The position numbers and the translations under genes are program-made. Shown one piece after another: positions 7,297 to 15,112 of a stretch of DNA of 26,326 nt. Within the stretch, counting starts at the first letter, position 1. Each line of letters begins with the position of its first letter. Source of the DNA: Bacillota bacterium (GTDB lineage Bacteria; Bacillota; Clostridia; Christensenellales; UMGS416); contig JAEYPH010000035.1 in the NCBI GenBank assembly GCA_023410875.1, forward strand, positions 1-26,326, given 5' to 3'. Under the pieces are notes generated by a model that was given only the letters and a program-made list of their open reading frames with translations, was not told where the DNA came from and did not search any database.

Positions 7297-7629
7297 CTAC
7301 CATTTCCCCTTGCCGATGTGGCCGGCGATTTCGGCCTTGCTGCGCTGCTTGATGATCCAGGCCTCGTCCTTGGCCTTGGTGAACAAAGCGACACAGGGCG
7401 GGTCCAGGTTGATCTGGATGCCTTCTTCGGCCAGCTTGGCAATCTCCATGGCCAGGGCCACGATCTGCATATGGATGTCGTTGGTGCGGTCCGAGGCGGT
7501 CACCTTGGCGGCTTCCTCATCGGTGAGCTTTACGAACTTCTCGGCGGGCGCGCCGCATTTGGGGCAGGCGGCCGGCGGGTTGTCGCCTTCGACGGTCATG
7601 CCGCAGACGGAACATTTCCAGTAGGACAT
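7297..7629 (-). CDS. Rubredoxin-like iron protein with helical C-terminal extension
   Basis: The 110-residue protein begins with a rubredoxin-like iron knuckle pair, CSVCG (Cys6, Cys9) and CPKCG (Cys22, Cys25), the short form found at the C-terminus of rubrerythrins. About 75 residues of mainly helical sequence follow, with no match I can name. It probably binds one iron and carries electrons in the cytoplasm, but partner and reaction are unknown. ATG 7629 is chosen because GGAGG lies 8 bases upstream; an in-frame TTG at 7644 would put that site inside the gene. A convergent neighbour (DUF2935) could belong to the same oxygen or redox defence theme, which is inference only. Confidence 0.8.
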   Translation of the reverse strand: MSYWKCSVCGMTVEGDNPPAACPKCGAPAEKFVKLTDEEAAKVTASDRTNDIHMQIVALAMEIAKLAEEGIQINLDPPCVALFTKAKDEAWIIKQRSKAEIAGHIGKGKW

Positions 7630-7658
7630 CTTAAGCACCTCCAAACAAGATTGGAATC

Positions 7659-7667
7659 ATTATAACA
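7659..7667 (-). promoter_or_regulatory. Extended -10 promoter of the rubredoxin-like gene
   Basis: Minus-strand TGTTATAAT is a perfect extended -10, 29 bases upstream of the chosen ATG. No good -35 is present at standard spacing. Confidence 0.6.
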
Positions 7668-7764
7668 TAATAGAGCGTAAAATAAACAGCCATTCTTACC
7701 AAAAAATTGGAAGCTTTTCTGCTTTCATCTATGCGTTTTGGCTCATTGCCATGGGGAATAAACA

Positions 7765-7773
7765 TGGTATAAT
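7765..7773 (+). promoter_or_regulatory. Extended -10 promoter of the panT-coaX-hom operon
   Basis: TGGTATAAT, a perfect extended -10, lies about 90 bases before the first gene. The intervening leader (7780-7865) contains only short possible stems, and I recognise no riboswitch in it. Confidence 0.6.
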
Positions 7774-7865
7774 ACGACTAAGCCGGTATCCGCGAGGAAC
7801 CGGACTGGCACATTATTCTTAATTTGCGTCAGACATCCCTTGAGGAGTCTGAACGGAGGGAAAAC

Positions 7866-8456
7866 ATGAATACCAAGACCCGCAGGCTCACCACCACGGC
7901 GCTGATGTCAGCGCTCACCCTCATCCTTGGCTTAACGCCCATCGGCTTCTTAACGATTCCCTTTACGACCATCGACATCACCCTTATGTGTCTGCCTGTC
8001 ATCATAGGCGCCATCGTCATCGGCTGGAAGGAAGGCCTGCTGCTGGGCCTGCTCTTCGCGCTGACCAGCCTGTTCAAGGCGCTCACGGCACCTTCGCCGC
8101 TGGTCGCGGCGCTGCTGCCGTATCCGCTGGCGCTTTACCCTAGCATTTTCATCCCCAGGCTGTTGATCCCGCTGGTGGCATATGGCGTGTGGCGGCTGAC
8201 GGTTCGCCTGCCCAAGGCGGTGAGCCTGGGCATCGCGGCGGCAGCCGGGTCGCTCACCAACACGGCGCTCTTCCTGGGCATGTTCTATGTGCTGGGCGCG
8301 GGCCCTATCGCCACGCAGTTGGGCATGACAACCGGCGCGGTGGGGGCGCTGCTGGCTGGCGTGGTGCTGACCAACGGCCTGCCCGAGGCCGCAGTGGCGG
8401 TGCTGCTGTGCGTGCCCATCATGTATGCTCTGCAAAAAGTCATAAAGAAGGACTGA
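7866..8456 (+). CDS. panT: ECF transporter S component, probably for pantothenate (PanT type)
   Basis: The 196-residue, very hydrophobic protein has about six membrane spans and the conserved sequence DITLMCLPVIIGAIVIGWKEG typical of energy-coupling-factor substrate-binding (S) subunits. These bind one vitamin and depend on a shared EcfA/EcfA'/EcfT energising module, which is not in this window. Its gene ends 4 bases before coaX, which phosphorylates pantothenate, so pantothenate is the most likely substrate. ATG 7866 has GGAGGG 5 bases upstream; an in-frame TTG at 7824 has no such site. The S-subunit call is strong; substrate assignment is by context. Confidence 0.82.
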   Translation: MNTKTRRLTTTALMSALTLILGLTPIGFLTIPFTTIDITLMCLPVIIGAIVIGWKEGLLLGLLFALTSLFKALTAPSPLVAALLPYPLALYPSIFIPRLLIPLVAYGVWRLTVRLPKAVSLGIAAAAGSLTNTALFLGMFYVLGAGPIATQLGMTTGAVGALLAGVVLTNGLPEAAVAVLLCVPIMYALQKVIKKD

Positions 8457-8460
8457 ACAT

Positions 8461-9237
8461 ATGATACTGACCATGGACGTGGGCAACACGAACATCAAGA
8501 CCGGCATCTACGACGGTCGGGAGATGGTCGAGTATGTCCGCTTCTCCACCGACATGTACAAGACCAGCGACGAATACGGCCTGATGCTCAGCCAGTTCCT
8601 GGCCCTCAAAGGCATTGAACGGGGGCGAATTGAGGCCGCAGTGGCGTCCTCGGTGGTGCCGTCCATCAACTTCACGCTGGAGCACATGTGCCGCACCTAT
8701 CTGGGCTTTGATCCGCTGTTCGTGGGCCCCGGCGTCAAGACCGGGCTCAACATCCGCTACGACAACCCCCGCGAGGTGGGCTCCGACCGCATTGCCTCGG
8801 CGGTGGCGGCCTATGAGCTCTACGGCGGCCCGGCCATCGTTATCGATTTCGGCACCGCCACGACATTCAATGCCGTCAGCGCCGATGGTGAGTTTCTGGG
8901 CGGCGCCATCATGCCAGGCATCAAGCTTTCCACTGAGGCGCTGGTGGCCAACGCAGCCAAGCTCCCCCGCATTGAGCTAATCCGGCCGGATACCGTCATC
9001 AACCGCTCCACCGTCGCCGGCATGCAGGCGGGCATCCTCTACGGCTATGTGGGCGCGGTGGACAACATCGTGGCGTTGATGCGCTCGGAACTGGGCGACC
9101 CGGCGGTGCAGGTCATCGCCACCGGCGGCATGTCCAGGCTCATTTCGGCGGAATCCAGAACCATCAGCCGTGTCAACGGCAGCCTGACGCTGGAGGGGTT
9201 GCGCGTCATCTACGAGCGCAATCGCAAGCAAGCATGA
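8461..9237 (+). CDS. coaX: Type III pantothenate kinase CoaX
   Basis: CoaX phosphorylates pantothenate, the first step of coenzyme A synthesis. The 258-residue protein has the acetate/sugar-kinase fold signatures of type III enzymes: phosphate-1 motif DVGNTN (residues 6-11), GSDRIA, the phosphate-2 motif DFGTATTFN, GGAIMPG and a late TGG. Length is normal. It sits 4 bases after the PanT-type transporter gene and overlaps hom by 4 bases (ATGA), so translation is coupled along the operon. Type III enzymes need a monovalent cation and are not feedback-inhibited by CoA (known of the family). Confidence 0.96.
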   Translation: MILTMDVGNTNIKTGIYDGREMVEYVRFSTDMYKTSDEYGLMLSQFLALKGIERGRIEAAVASSVVPSINFTLEHMCRTYLGFDPLFVGPGVKTGLNIRYDNPREVGSDRIASAVAAYELYGGPAIVIDFGTATTFNAVSADGEFLGGAIMPGIKLSTEALVANAAKLPRIELIRPDTVINRSTVAGMQAGILYGYVGAVDNIVALMRSELGDPAVQVIATGGMSRLISAESRTISRVNGSLTLEGLRVIYERNRKQA

Positions 9238-10520
9238 GCGTGCGCACGGTGAAAATCGCCTTTTTGGGCATGGGAAACATAGGGTCCGGCGTTTTTACGG
9301 CGCTTGGCCTGAACGGCGAGGGCATTGCCCACCGCGAGGGCCTGCACTTCGAGCTGGTGCGCGCGCTGGTGCGGGATACGACCAAGCCCCGGCCGCCGGG
9401 CGTGCAGCCCTACATGCTGACGCAGGATTTTGAGGACATCCTCGAAGACCCGCAGATCGAGATCGTCGCGGAATTCCTGGGCGGGGTGGAGCCGGCGGCG
9501 GACTACATGGCCCGGCTGCTGCGCGCAGGCAAGACCGTGGTGACCGCCAACAAGGAGGCCGTGGCCTACCGCTGGCCCATGCTGGAGGCCGCGGCCCGCG
9601 AGGGTAACACAGGCCTGTATTACGAAGCCAGCGTGTGCGGCGGCATACCGGTCATCAAGACGATCAACGAATCCATGCAGGCCAACGAGATCAGCGAGAT
9701 CAAGGGCATCATCAACGGCACGACCAACTACATGCTCTCGCGCATGAGCGACGAGGGTTTAAGCTATGCCGACGCGCTGGCCGAGGCCCAGCGGCTGGGC
9801 TTTGCCGAGCCGGACCCGACCAACGACGTGGAGGGCATCGACGCCGCGTGCAAGCTGTCCATCCTGACGTCGCTGGCGTTCCACACGAAGATTCCCGTGG
9901 ATCGCATCTTTCGCGAGGGCATCACGAAGTTGTCCCCCGGAGACATCGCCCAGGGCCGCGAGTTGGGCTTCGAGATCAAGATGCTGGCCATCGGCAAGAA
10001 GCGCGGCCACTGCGTGGAGACGCGCATTCACCCGACGTTCATCCCCCGAGAGCACCCGCTGGCCGCGGTGCGCGGCTCCTACAACGCCGTGTATTTGCAG
10101 GGCAACACCGTGGGCAGCCTGATGCTCTATGGCCGCGGCGCGGGCGATCTGCCCACGGCGTCGGCCATCGTCAGCGATCTGATCACCGCTGCCAAGGCGC
10201 CCAAGCATCGGTACAACACATTCATCAATGCCGACGACGTGGACCCGGGCACCCAGATCGCGCTGGACTGGGACAGCCGCTACTTCCTGCACCTGGATGT
10301 GCATGACCGCCCCGGCGTACTGGCGGACATCGCCGGCGCGCTGGCTGCCCAGAACATCAGCATCGCTTCACTGGTACAGAAGGGCTGGGGCACTGACACT
10401 GCGCCCATCTATATGATCACCCACCGCACCCGCGAGCGCGCCATGGCGGCTGCGCTTCACGAGTTCAAAACACTGCCGTCCATCTGCTCGGTGGCCGGCG
10501 TCATCCGCGTGGAAGAATAG
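9234..10520 (+). CDS. hom: Homoserine dehydrogenase
   Basis: This enzyme reduces aspartate semialdehyde to homoserine with NAD(P)H, feeding threonine and methionine synthesis. The 428-residue protein has an N-terminal Rossmann motif GMGNIGSG (about residues 12-19), a catalytic domain with the NKE and GIINGTTNYML signatures and a lysine-rich active site region, and a C-terminal ACT domain (about 350-428, HLDVHDRPGVLADIAG), normally the site of threonine feedback inhibition. The ATG overlaps the coaX stop codon. Pairing of hom with pantothenate genes is unusual, though aspartate-derived metabolism and CoA synthesis do share precursors. Confidence 0.96.
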   Translation: MSVRTVKIAFLGMGNIGSGVFTALGLNGEGIAHREGLHFELVRALVRDTTKPRPPGVQPYMLTQDFEDILEDPQIEIVAEFLGGVEPAADYMARLLRAGKTVVTANKEAVAYRWPMLEAAAREGNTGLYYEASVCGGIPVIKTINESMQANEISEIKGIINGTTNYMLSRMSDEGLSYADALAEAQRLGFAEPDPTNDVEGIDAACKLSILTSLAFHTKIPVDRIFREGITKLSPGDIAQGRELGFEIKMLAIGKKRGHCVETRIHPTFIPREHPLAAVRGSYNAVYLQGNTVGSLMLYGRGAGDLPTASAIVSDLITAAKAPKHRYNTFINADDVDPGTQIALDWDSRYFLHLDVHDRPGVLADIAGALAAQNISIASLVQKGWGTDTAPIYMITHRTRERAMAAALHEFKTLPSICSVAGVIRVEE

Positions 10521-10538
10521 GCGACAGGGAGGCTCCCA

Positions 10539-11312
10539 ATGGAACCACTAAACCGCCAAGGCTACCGGCTGGTCTGGTCCGACGAGTTTGAGGGCGACCG
10601 GCTGGACCCTACGGTGTGGAATTATGAGACTGGGCATATCCGCAACCACGAACTGCAGTGGTATACCGACGATGGCAGCAATGTCCTGATGCAGGATGGG
10701 CGCCTGATGCTGCTGGCAAAAAGCCATGGCCCCGATGCGCCCCATGCCTATACCAGCGCCAGCATTACCACGCAGCACAAGCGCAGCTTCACCTACGGCA
10801 TCGTGGAGATACGCGCCCGGCTGCCCCATGGCAAGGGCATTTGGCCGGCCTTCTGGATGATGGGCGACGAACCCGATGCCGCCCTGGGCGCCTACCGCTG
10901 GCCGGATTGCGGCGAGATCGACATCATGGAGATGGTGGGCGGGGGCAGGCAGGCCGACGCCACCGTTTACGGCACGCTGCACTGGGGCACGCTGGAGCCC
11001 TACGCCCACTTCAGCAACGACCAGCAGGGAGAACCCCACCACTTCACGCTGCCCCAGGGGGTCTTCGCCGGCGGCTTCCATGTGTTCTCGCTGGAGTGGA
11101 CGCCCCAGCGCATGGCCTGGTATGTGGACGATCAGCCATTTCTGGAGTGCGCTATAGACCGGCCCGGTATGGAGATGCTGCACAAGCCGTTTTTCGTGAT
11201 GTTGGGCATGGCTGTGGGTGGCGATTGGCCGGGAGATCCGGACGAACAGACCATATTCCCGCAGCGTTATGAGATCGATTATGTGCGCGTCTATCAGAAG
11301 GACGCGAAATAG
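10539..11312 (+). CDS. GH16 family beta-glucanase (laminarinase-like), no export signal
   Basis: The 257-residue protein is a single GH16 jelly-roll domain. It shows the LVWSDEFEG opening, the GIVEIRARLP strand, the catalytic ExDxxE motif at Glu126-Asp128-Glu131, and the closing MAVGGDWPG and YEIDYVRVYQ segments. Family members hydrolyse beta-1,3 or mixed beta-1,3/1,4-glucans. There is no signal peptide or anchor, so it is predicted to be cytoplasmic and may act on imported oligosaccharides. A GGGAGG site precedes the ATG. It follows hom by 18 bases and precedes the cupin gene by 12, so it is probably on the same transcript. Exact substrate cannot be read from sequence. Confidence 0.9.
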   Translation: MEPLNRQGYRLVWSDEFEGDRLDPTVWNYETGHIRNHELQWYTDDGSNVLMQDGRLMLLAKSHGPDAPHAYTSASITTQHKRSFTYGIVEIRARLPHGKGIWPAFWMMGDEPDAALGAYRWPDCGEIDIMEMVGGGRQADATVYGTLHWGTLEPYAHFSNDQQGEPHHFTLPQGVFAGGFHVFSLEWTPQRMAWYVDDQPFLECAIDRPGMEMLHKPFFVMLGMAVGGDWPGDPDEQTIFPQRYEIDYVRVYQKDAK

Positions 11313-11324
11313 GAGGAGCACGTT

Positions 11325-11675
11325 ATGCTGGTGAAAGAGAATCAACTGAATGCCGAGGTGCGCCAGAATATGCGCGGCGGCGACGGGCAGGCCAAGCTGA
11401 ACCTGGTGCCCGAGGGCATGCTGCCCAAGGGAACCCGCCTGTGCTCGGTCATAGAGCTGGAGAGCGGCTGCTCCATCGGCTCCCACGCCCACGACAAGGA
11501 GACTGAGGTGTTCCACTTCATCTGCGGCAGCGGCGAGGTGGACGACAACGGCGAGGTAAAGGCCGTATCCGCCGGCGACACGATGATGACCGGCGGCGGC
11601 GCCAGCCACAGCGTGCGCAACACCGGCAGCGAGACGCTGCGGTTTTCCGCGATTATCATCCTAAACGCTGACTAG
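11325..11675 (+). CDS. Small single-domain cupin
   Basis: The 116-residue protein is one cupin beta-barrel. Metal ligands expected of cupin motif 1 are present (His54 and His56 in SHAHDKE, then Glu59 or Glu61, with G68/G70 closing the motif), and motif 2 supplies His95 in GASHSVRN. It probably binds a divalent metal. Such small cupins are found as isomerases, dioxygenases or sugar-binding proteins, and nothing here selects among them. GGAGG lies 8 bases before the ATG. Its position after the GH16 gene suggests a carbohydrate-linked role, which is inference. Confidence 0.85.
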   Translation: MLVKENQLNAEVRQNMRGGDGQAKLNLVPEGMLPKGTRLCSVIELESGCSIGSHAHDKETEVFHFICGSGEVDDNGEVKAVSAGDTMMTGGGASHSVRNTGSETLRFSAIIILNAD

Positions 11676-11686
11676 CATTCAACCAA

Positions 11687-11712
11687 AAGCACTGTGACGT
11701 TCTTTAGTGCTT
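11687..11712 (-). terminator. Possible terminator after hepT
   Basis: A 7-bp stem (11687-11693 with 11706-11712) with a 12-base loop lies just past the hepT stop codon; on the minus strand it is followed by TTGGTTG, with the stem's own TT ending adding to a short T-run. Weak but correctly placed between convergent genes. Confidence 0.35.
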
Positions 11713-11724
11713 ATATATCCTGAG

Positions 11725-12072
11725 CTAGCAACGATCCAGTTCTTTTTGAATGACCTTCTCCAGTACGGGGAGGTCATTCTTTGCGGCATCCCATATGTAC
11801 TCAAGATTAAGCTTGTGATATCCATGTGCGGCTCTGTTTCGCGTTCCAATTATTCCATTCCAGGGTATTTCCGGGTGACGATCCAAAACATCGGGGAACA
11901 GCTTCTTTAAGTCATTCGCCAGCTCGCCAATGTTAAGGATTCCATAAGTCACAGCTTGATGGGTTTTGCGATCTGCTTCAAAGGCCTCAAAAGACTCTGT
12001 ATCTTTTATAAAAGCCTTAATGTCTCTGATGTGCTCCATCATGTGTTTTAGGTAGTTCGACACTCTCTCCAT
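11725..12072 (-). CDS. hepT: HepT-type HEPN ribonuclease toxin
   Basis: The 115-residue helical protein has the HEPN active-site motif Rx4HxY at Arg78, His83 and Tyr85 (RNRAAHGY), as in HepT. HepT toxins cleave RNA; the cognate MntA nucleotidyltransferase silences them by adding AMP to the tyrosine of this motif (known of the family). The mntA gene lies directly upstream and overlaps by 56 bases. The ATG at 12072 is kept because the residues after it (RVSNYLKHMMEHI) align with the family's first helix. Ribosome site is weak (AAGGA, distant), so translation may depend on coupling to mntA. The region is visibly AT-richer than its surroundings, consistent with transfer. Confidence 0.9.
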   Translation of the reverse strand: MERVSNYLKHMMEHIRDIKAFIKDTESFEAFEADRKTHQAVTYGILNIGELANDLKKLFPDVLDRHPEIPWNGIIGTRNRAAHGYHKLNLEYIWDAAKNDLPVLEKVIQKELDRC

Positions 12073-12364
12073 AGATGCACCGCGATTCCTTCATGATGTT
12101 TTCAGCAAAATCAAGGGATTTGACCGTGGATTGGAATAACAAGTCCACCTTTCTGCCGGAAAGCTGTTCTAACTCATCGATAATGACACAAAACTCAAAC
12201 CCCAAATGGGCGGACGGCTTCTTCGTAATAATAAGGTCAAGATCGCTTGCCAGCGTTTGCTCGCCTCGCGCGAAGGAGCCAAAAACAGCAACACTGGCAA
12301 CGTTGGGATGTGACTGCATGACAGTTTGAACAACTCTTCTAACATCTTCTATGGTGTTTACCAT
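12017..12364 (-). CDS. mntA: MntA-type nucleotidyltransferase antitoxin
   Basis: The 115-residue protein is a minimal nucleotidyltransferase with an exact GSx10DxD signature: Gly29-Ser30 then Asp41 and Asp43 (GSFARGE...SDLDLII). A later VDLLF supplies the usual third acidic residue. MntA antitoxins AMPylate the HepT toxin encoded next door. ATG 12364 has AAAGGAG 8 bases upstream. An in-frame ATG at 12409 lies between the promoter boxes and is rejected. Its last 18 codons extend beyond the usual YGE ending and overlap hepT. The pair acts as a type VII toxin-antitoxin system, stabilising DNA or defending against phage. Confidence 0.9.
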   Translation of the reverse strand: MVNTIEDVRRVVQTVMQSHPNVASVAVFGSFARGEQTLASDLDLIITKKPSAHLGFEFCVIIDELEQLSGRKVDLLFQSTVKSLDFAENIMKESRCIYGESVELPKTHDGAHQRH

Positions 12365-12386
12365 TCTGAACGCTCCTTTCCCGCCT

Positions 12387-12416
12387 ATTATTTCACAGGA
12401 GATATTCATGCGTCAA
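12387..12416 (-). promoter_or_regulatory. Promoter of mntA-hepT
   Basis: On the minus strand TTGACG (12411-12416) and AATAAT (12387-12392) each match consensus at five of six positions and are 18 bases apart. The -35 overlaps the stop codon of the upstream QueG-like gene, so the toxin-antitoxin pair has its own promoter. Confidence 0.65.
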
Positions 12417-13093
12417 CAGCGAATACCATTGCGATTGGGGCACACCTTCCTGCATTCATAGCAATGGATACGATATTCACCGCCGTCCCGCGCGCCAAAG
12501 GCATGGGCGGAGCAGGCCTGCTGATCCATCAGGTCGCTGCCCAACGCGTGGACCGGGCAGGCGACCACACAACGGCGGCAGCCGGGTATGCACGCTTCGT
12601 AACCAGCCAGCGGGTCGCTTTGCAATTCGGCCTCGGTCAGCACTGAGGCCAGCCACATCATGTTGCCTAAGCGTTCATTGACCAGCAATGTGTTGCGACC
12701 GATGCGCCCCAGGCCCGCCAACTCGGCGGCGTGCTTGTGGCTGATGGTGCCGCGATAACGCCCGGTGGGCGCGTCGAAGTCGTCGGGATAGTTGCTGCCG
12801 ATGGGCACGGTAACCGCACCTTCATCCATCATCGCCTGGGCCAGCGCCGGCGCCATGCGGTTCATCCTGTCGGCGCAATAGTTTCTGGTGACCCAGTAGG
12901 GGCTCACCGAGGACGCATCCAGCGTTGCCGGGTTGAAACGGCAGGCGATCACGACGACCGACCGGCAGCCGGGCAGCACATCGCTGGGGTGGTAGCCCTT
13001 GGGCGCATCCACAAAGCGCTCGGCGCTGGCAATGCCAACCAGATCGGCCCCCAAAGCACGGGCCATTTCCTTCACTTTTTCCGCTGTCAGCAT
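12413..13093 (-). CDS. QueG-like 4Fe-4S double-cluster protein, short form
   Basis: The 226-residue protein resembles the core of epoxyqueuosine reductase: an N-terminal reductase-like domain containing SHKHAAELAGLGRIGRNTLL, then two iron-sulfur cysteine sets (CIPGCRRCVVACP and CYECRKVCP, about residues 168-226). It lacks the C-terminal HEAT-repeat part of full QueG, so it may belong to the broader QueG-like family of corrinoid/Fe-S reductases rather than making queuosine. Cytoplasmic. ATG 13093 has GAGGAGGA about 7 bases upstream, while a longer frame from 13171 would run through the promoter. It is not in an operon with tRNA-modification genes, so the substrate is unknown. Confidence 0.75.
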   Translation of the reverse strand: MLTAEKVKEMARALGADLVGIASAERFVDAPKGYHPSDVLPGCRSVVVIACRFNPATLDASSVSPYWVTRNYCADRMNRMAPALAQAMMDEGAVTVPIGSNYPDDFDAPTGRYRGTISHKHAAELAGLGRIGRNTLLVNERLGNMMWLASVLTEAELQSDPLAGYEACIPGCRRCVVACPVHALGSDLMDQQACSAHAFGARDGGEYRIHCYECRKVCPNRNGIRC

Positions 13094-13125
13094 GAAACAA
13101 TCCTCCTCGCTCTCAATCAAGACAT

Positions 13126-13155
13126 AGTATGATCGCGCAATATCCGGACTGTCAA
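13126..13155 (-). promoter_or_regulatory. Promoter of the QueG-like gene
   Basis: A perfect minus-strand TTGACA (13150-13155) is followed after 18 bases by CATACT (13126-13131), 33 bases before the chosen start codon. Confidence 0.6.
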
Positions 13156-13171
13156 GGCGAACAGGGCACAA

Positions 13172-13200
13172 TAGAAAAACAGCCCGCCATGCTGGCGGGC
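13172..13200 (-). terminator. Terminator of typA
   Basis: On the minus strand a perfect 7-bp GC stem (13194-13200 with 13182-13188) is followed by TGTTTTTCTATT, a clear T-tract, 17 bases after the typA stop codon. Confidence 0.88.
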
Positions 13201-13217
13201 CGAATGATGGATGATGG

Positions 13218-15056
13218 TTACTGCTCCTGCTGCGCCGCCTTGCGCTGTCCGTTGATGCGCATGCGCATCGTGTGGTCCAGCACCTTCTTGCGCAGGCGGG
13301 TCGTGTTGGGGGTCACCTCCAGCAGCTCGTCGTCGGAGAGGAACTCCAGGGATTCCTCCAGGCTCAAGTGCCGGGGCGGCGTCAGGCGCAGCGCGTCGTC
13401 GGAGCCTGCGGCTCGCATGTTGGTGATGTGCTTCTTCTTGCACACATTGACGACGATGTCCTCGGTCTTGGGGGATACGCCCACGATCATGCCGGCGTAC
13501 ACCGGCGTGCCGGGGTCGATGAACAGCGAGCCGCGCTCCTGGGCGTTGAACAGGCCATAGGTCACGGCCTCTCCGGTCTCGAAGGCGATCAGCGACCCTG
13601 TGGCCCGCCGCGGAATGTCTCCCTTGACCGGCTCATAGCCCGCGAAGATCGCGTTGAGGATGCCTTCGCCGCGGGTATCGGTCAGAAAGTCGCTGCGATA
13701 GCCGAACAGGCCCCTGGAGGGAATGCGGAACTCCAGGCGCATGCGCTCGCCCTGGGGGTGCATGTGCTGCAGCTCGCCCTTGCGCACACCCATGCGCTCC
13801 ATCACGATGCCCACGGCCTCCTGGGGCACATCGACGACCAAGCGCTCCACTGGTTCATGCACCTGACCGTCGATGGTCTTGTAGAGCACCCGGGGTGTGC
13901 TGACCTGGAACTCGTAGCCTTCGCGGCGCATGGTCTCGATCAGGATGGAAAGGTGCATTTCGCCGCGTCCCAGCACCCGGAAGGCTTCCGATGTGTCGGT
14001 CTCCTCCACGCGCAGGCTCACATCCTTGAGCAACTCGCGGAACAGCCGGGCGCGCAGATGGCGCGAGGTCACAAATTTGCCCTCGCGGCCGGCGAAGGGG
14101 CTGTCGTTGACCGAGAACGTCATCTCCACCGTTGGTTCGGAGATTTTGACGAAGGGCAGCGGCTCCACGGCGTTCAGATCGCAGATTGTATCGCCGATGG
14201 TGACGCCCTCAATGCCGGAGATGCAGATGATATCGCCGACCTGGGCGCGCTCCACCGGCACGCGTTTGAGCCCCTCGAACTGATACATGCTGGTGATCTT
14301 GGAGCGGTAGGGGTCCTTGGTGTTGTGGTAGGAGCTCACGGCCACTTCCTGCCCCACGGCGATCTCGCCGCGCTCGATGCGGCCGATGGCGATGCGGCCC
14401 ACGTAGTCGTTGTAGTCGATGGAGCTGACCAGCATCTGCAGCGGCTCATTCTCCGGGCCTTCCGGCGCAGGGATGTAGCTGACGATCGTGTCGAACAGCG
14501 GCTTGAGATCGGTACCGGTCACATTGGGTGACAGTGACGCGATGCCCTTGCGGGCAGAGCAATAGAGGATGGGGCTATCCAGCTGCTCGCTGGTTGCGTC
14601 CAGCTCCAGCAGCAGTTCCAGCACCTCGTCGCCCACCTCGGCCAGTCGGGCGTCCTCCCGGTCGATCTTGTTGATGACGATGATGACGCGGTGGTTGAGC
14701 TCCAGCGCCTTCTGCAGCACGAAGCGGGTCTGGGGCATGGGGCCTTCAAAGGCGTCCACCAGCAGCAACACGCCGTTGACCATCTTGAGCACGCGCTCCA
14801 CCTCGCCGCCGAAGTCGGCGTGTCCGGGCGTGTCCACGACGTTCACCTTGATGCCGTTGCAGTGAATCGATGTGTTCTTGGCCAGTATTGTGATGCCGCG
14901 CTCGCGCTCCAGGTCGTTGTTGTCCATGACGCGTTCCTGTACAACCTGGTTCTCGCGGAAGGCGCCGCCCTGCTTGAGCATTTCGTCCACCAGGGTGGTC
15001 TTGCCGTGGTCAACGTGGGCGATGATCGCCACGTTGCGGATGTCGTTTCGTATCAA
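13218..15056 (-). CDS. typA: Translational GTPase TypA/BipA
   Basis: TypA is a ribosome-bound GTPase of the elongation factor family, important for stress and low-temperature growth and ribosome assembly. The 612-residue protein has the P-loop AHVDHGKT (13-20), switch II DTPGHADF, NKID, and the C-terminal domains including the family-specific tail rich in TTRLRKKVLDHTMRMR. Length is normal. The start is a TTG at 15056: family homology begins there (IRNDIRNVAIIAHVDHGKTTL-like) and AAGGGGGA lies about 10 bases upstream; a longer frame to 15170 would start upstream of the promoter. It is transcribed alone, with its own promoter, a hairpin-bearing leader and a terminator. Confidence 0.96.
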   Translation of the reverse strand: MIRNDIRNVAIIAHVDHGKTTLVDEMLKQGGAFRENQVVQERVMDNNDLERERGITILAKNTSIHCNGIKVNVVDTPGHADFGGEVERVLKMVNGVLLLVDAFEGPMPQTRFVLQKALELNHRVIIVINKIDREDARLAEVGDEVLELLLELDATSEQLDSPILYCSARKGIASLSPNVTGTDLKPLFDTIVSYIPAPEGPENEPLQMLVSSIDYNDYVGRIAIGRIERGEIAVGQEVAVSSYHNTKDPYRSKITSMYQFEGLKRVPVERAQVGDIICISGIEGVTIGDTICDLNAVEPLPFVKISEPTVEMTFSVNDSPFAGREGKFVTSRHLRARLFRELLKDVSLRVEETDTSEAFRVLGRGEMHLSILIETMRREGYEFQVSTPRVLYKTIDGQVHEPVERLVVDVPQEAVGIVMERMGVRKGELQHMHPQGERMRLEFRIPSRGLFGYRSDFLTDTRGEGILNAIFAGYEPVKGDIPRRATGSLIAFETGEAVTYGLFNAQERGSLFIDPGTPVYAGMIVGVSPKTEDIVVNVCKKKHITNMRAAGSDDALRLTPPRHLSLEESLEFLSDDELLEVTPNTTRLRKKVLDHTMRMRINGQRKAAQQEQ

Positions 15057-15091
15057 AAAAGAGTTCCCCCTTAAACTTGGTCGATGGAATT

Positions 15092-15112
15092 GTGTTGCAG
15101 CTTGTGCAACAC
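15092..15112 (-). other. Hairpin in the typA leader
   Basis: Perfect 7-bp arms (15106-15112 and 15092-15098) with a 7-base loop lie between the typA promoter and its ribosome site. It could stabilise the leader or tune translation, for example with temperature. Function is not shown. Confidence 0.45.

Noticed and set aside
7774..7865. Possible riboswitch in the panT leader
   Set aside because: Only short 5-bp stems are present and none matches a riboswitch I can recognise.
13272..14531. 419-codon plus-strand frame opposite typA
   Set aside because: Antisense shadow; no domain and no ribosome site in keeping with a gene.
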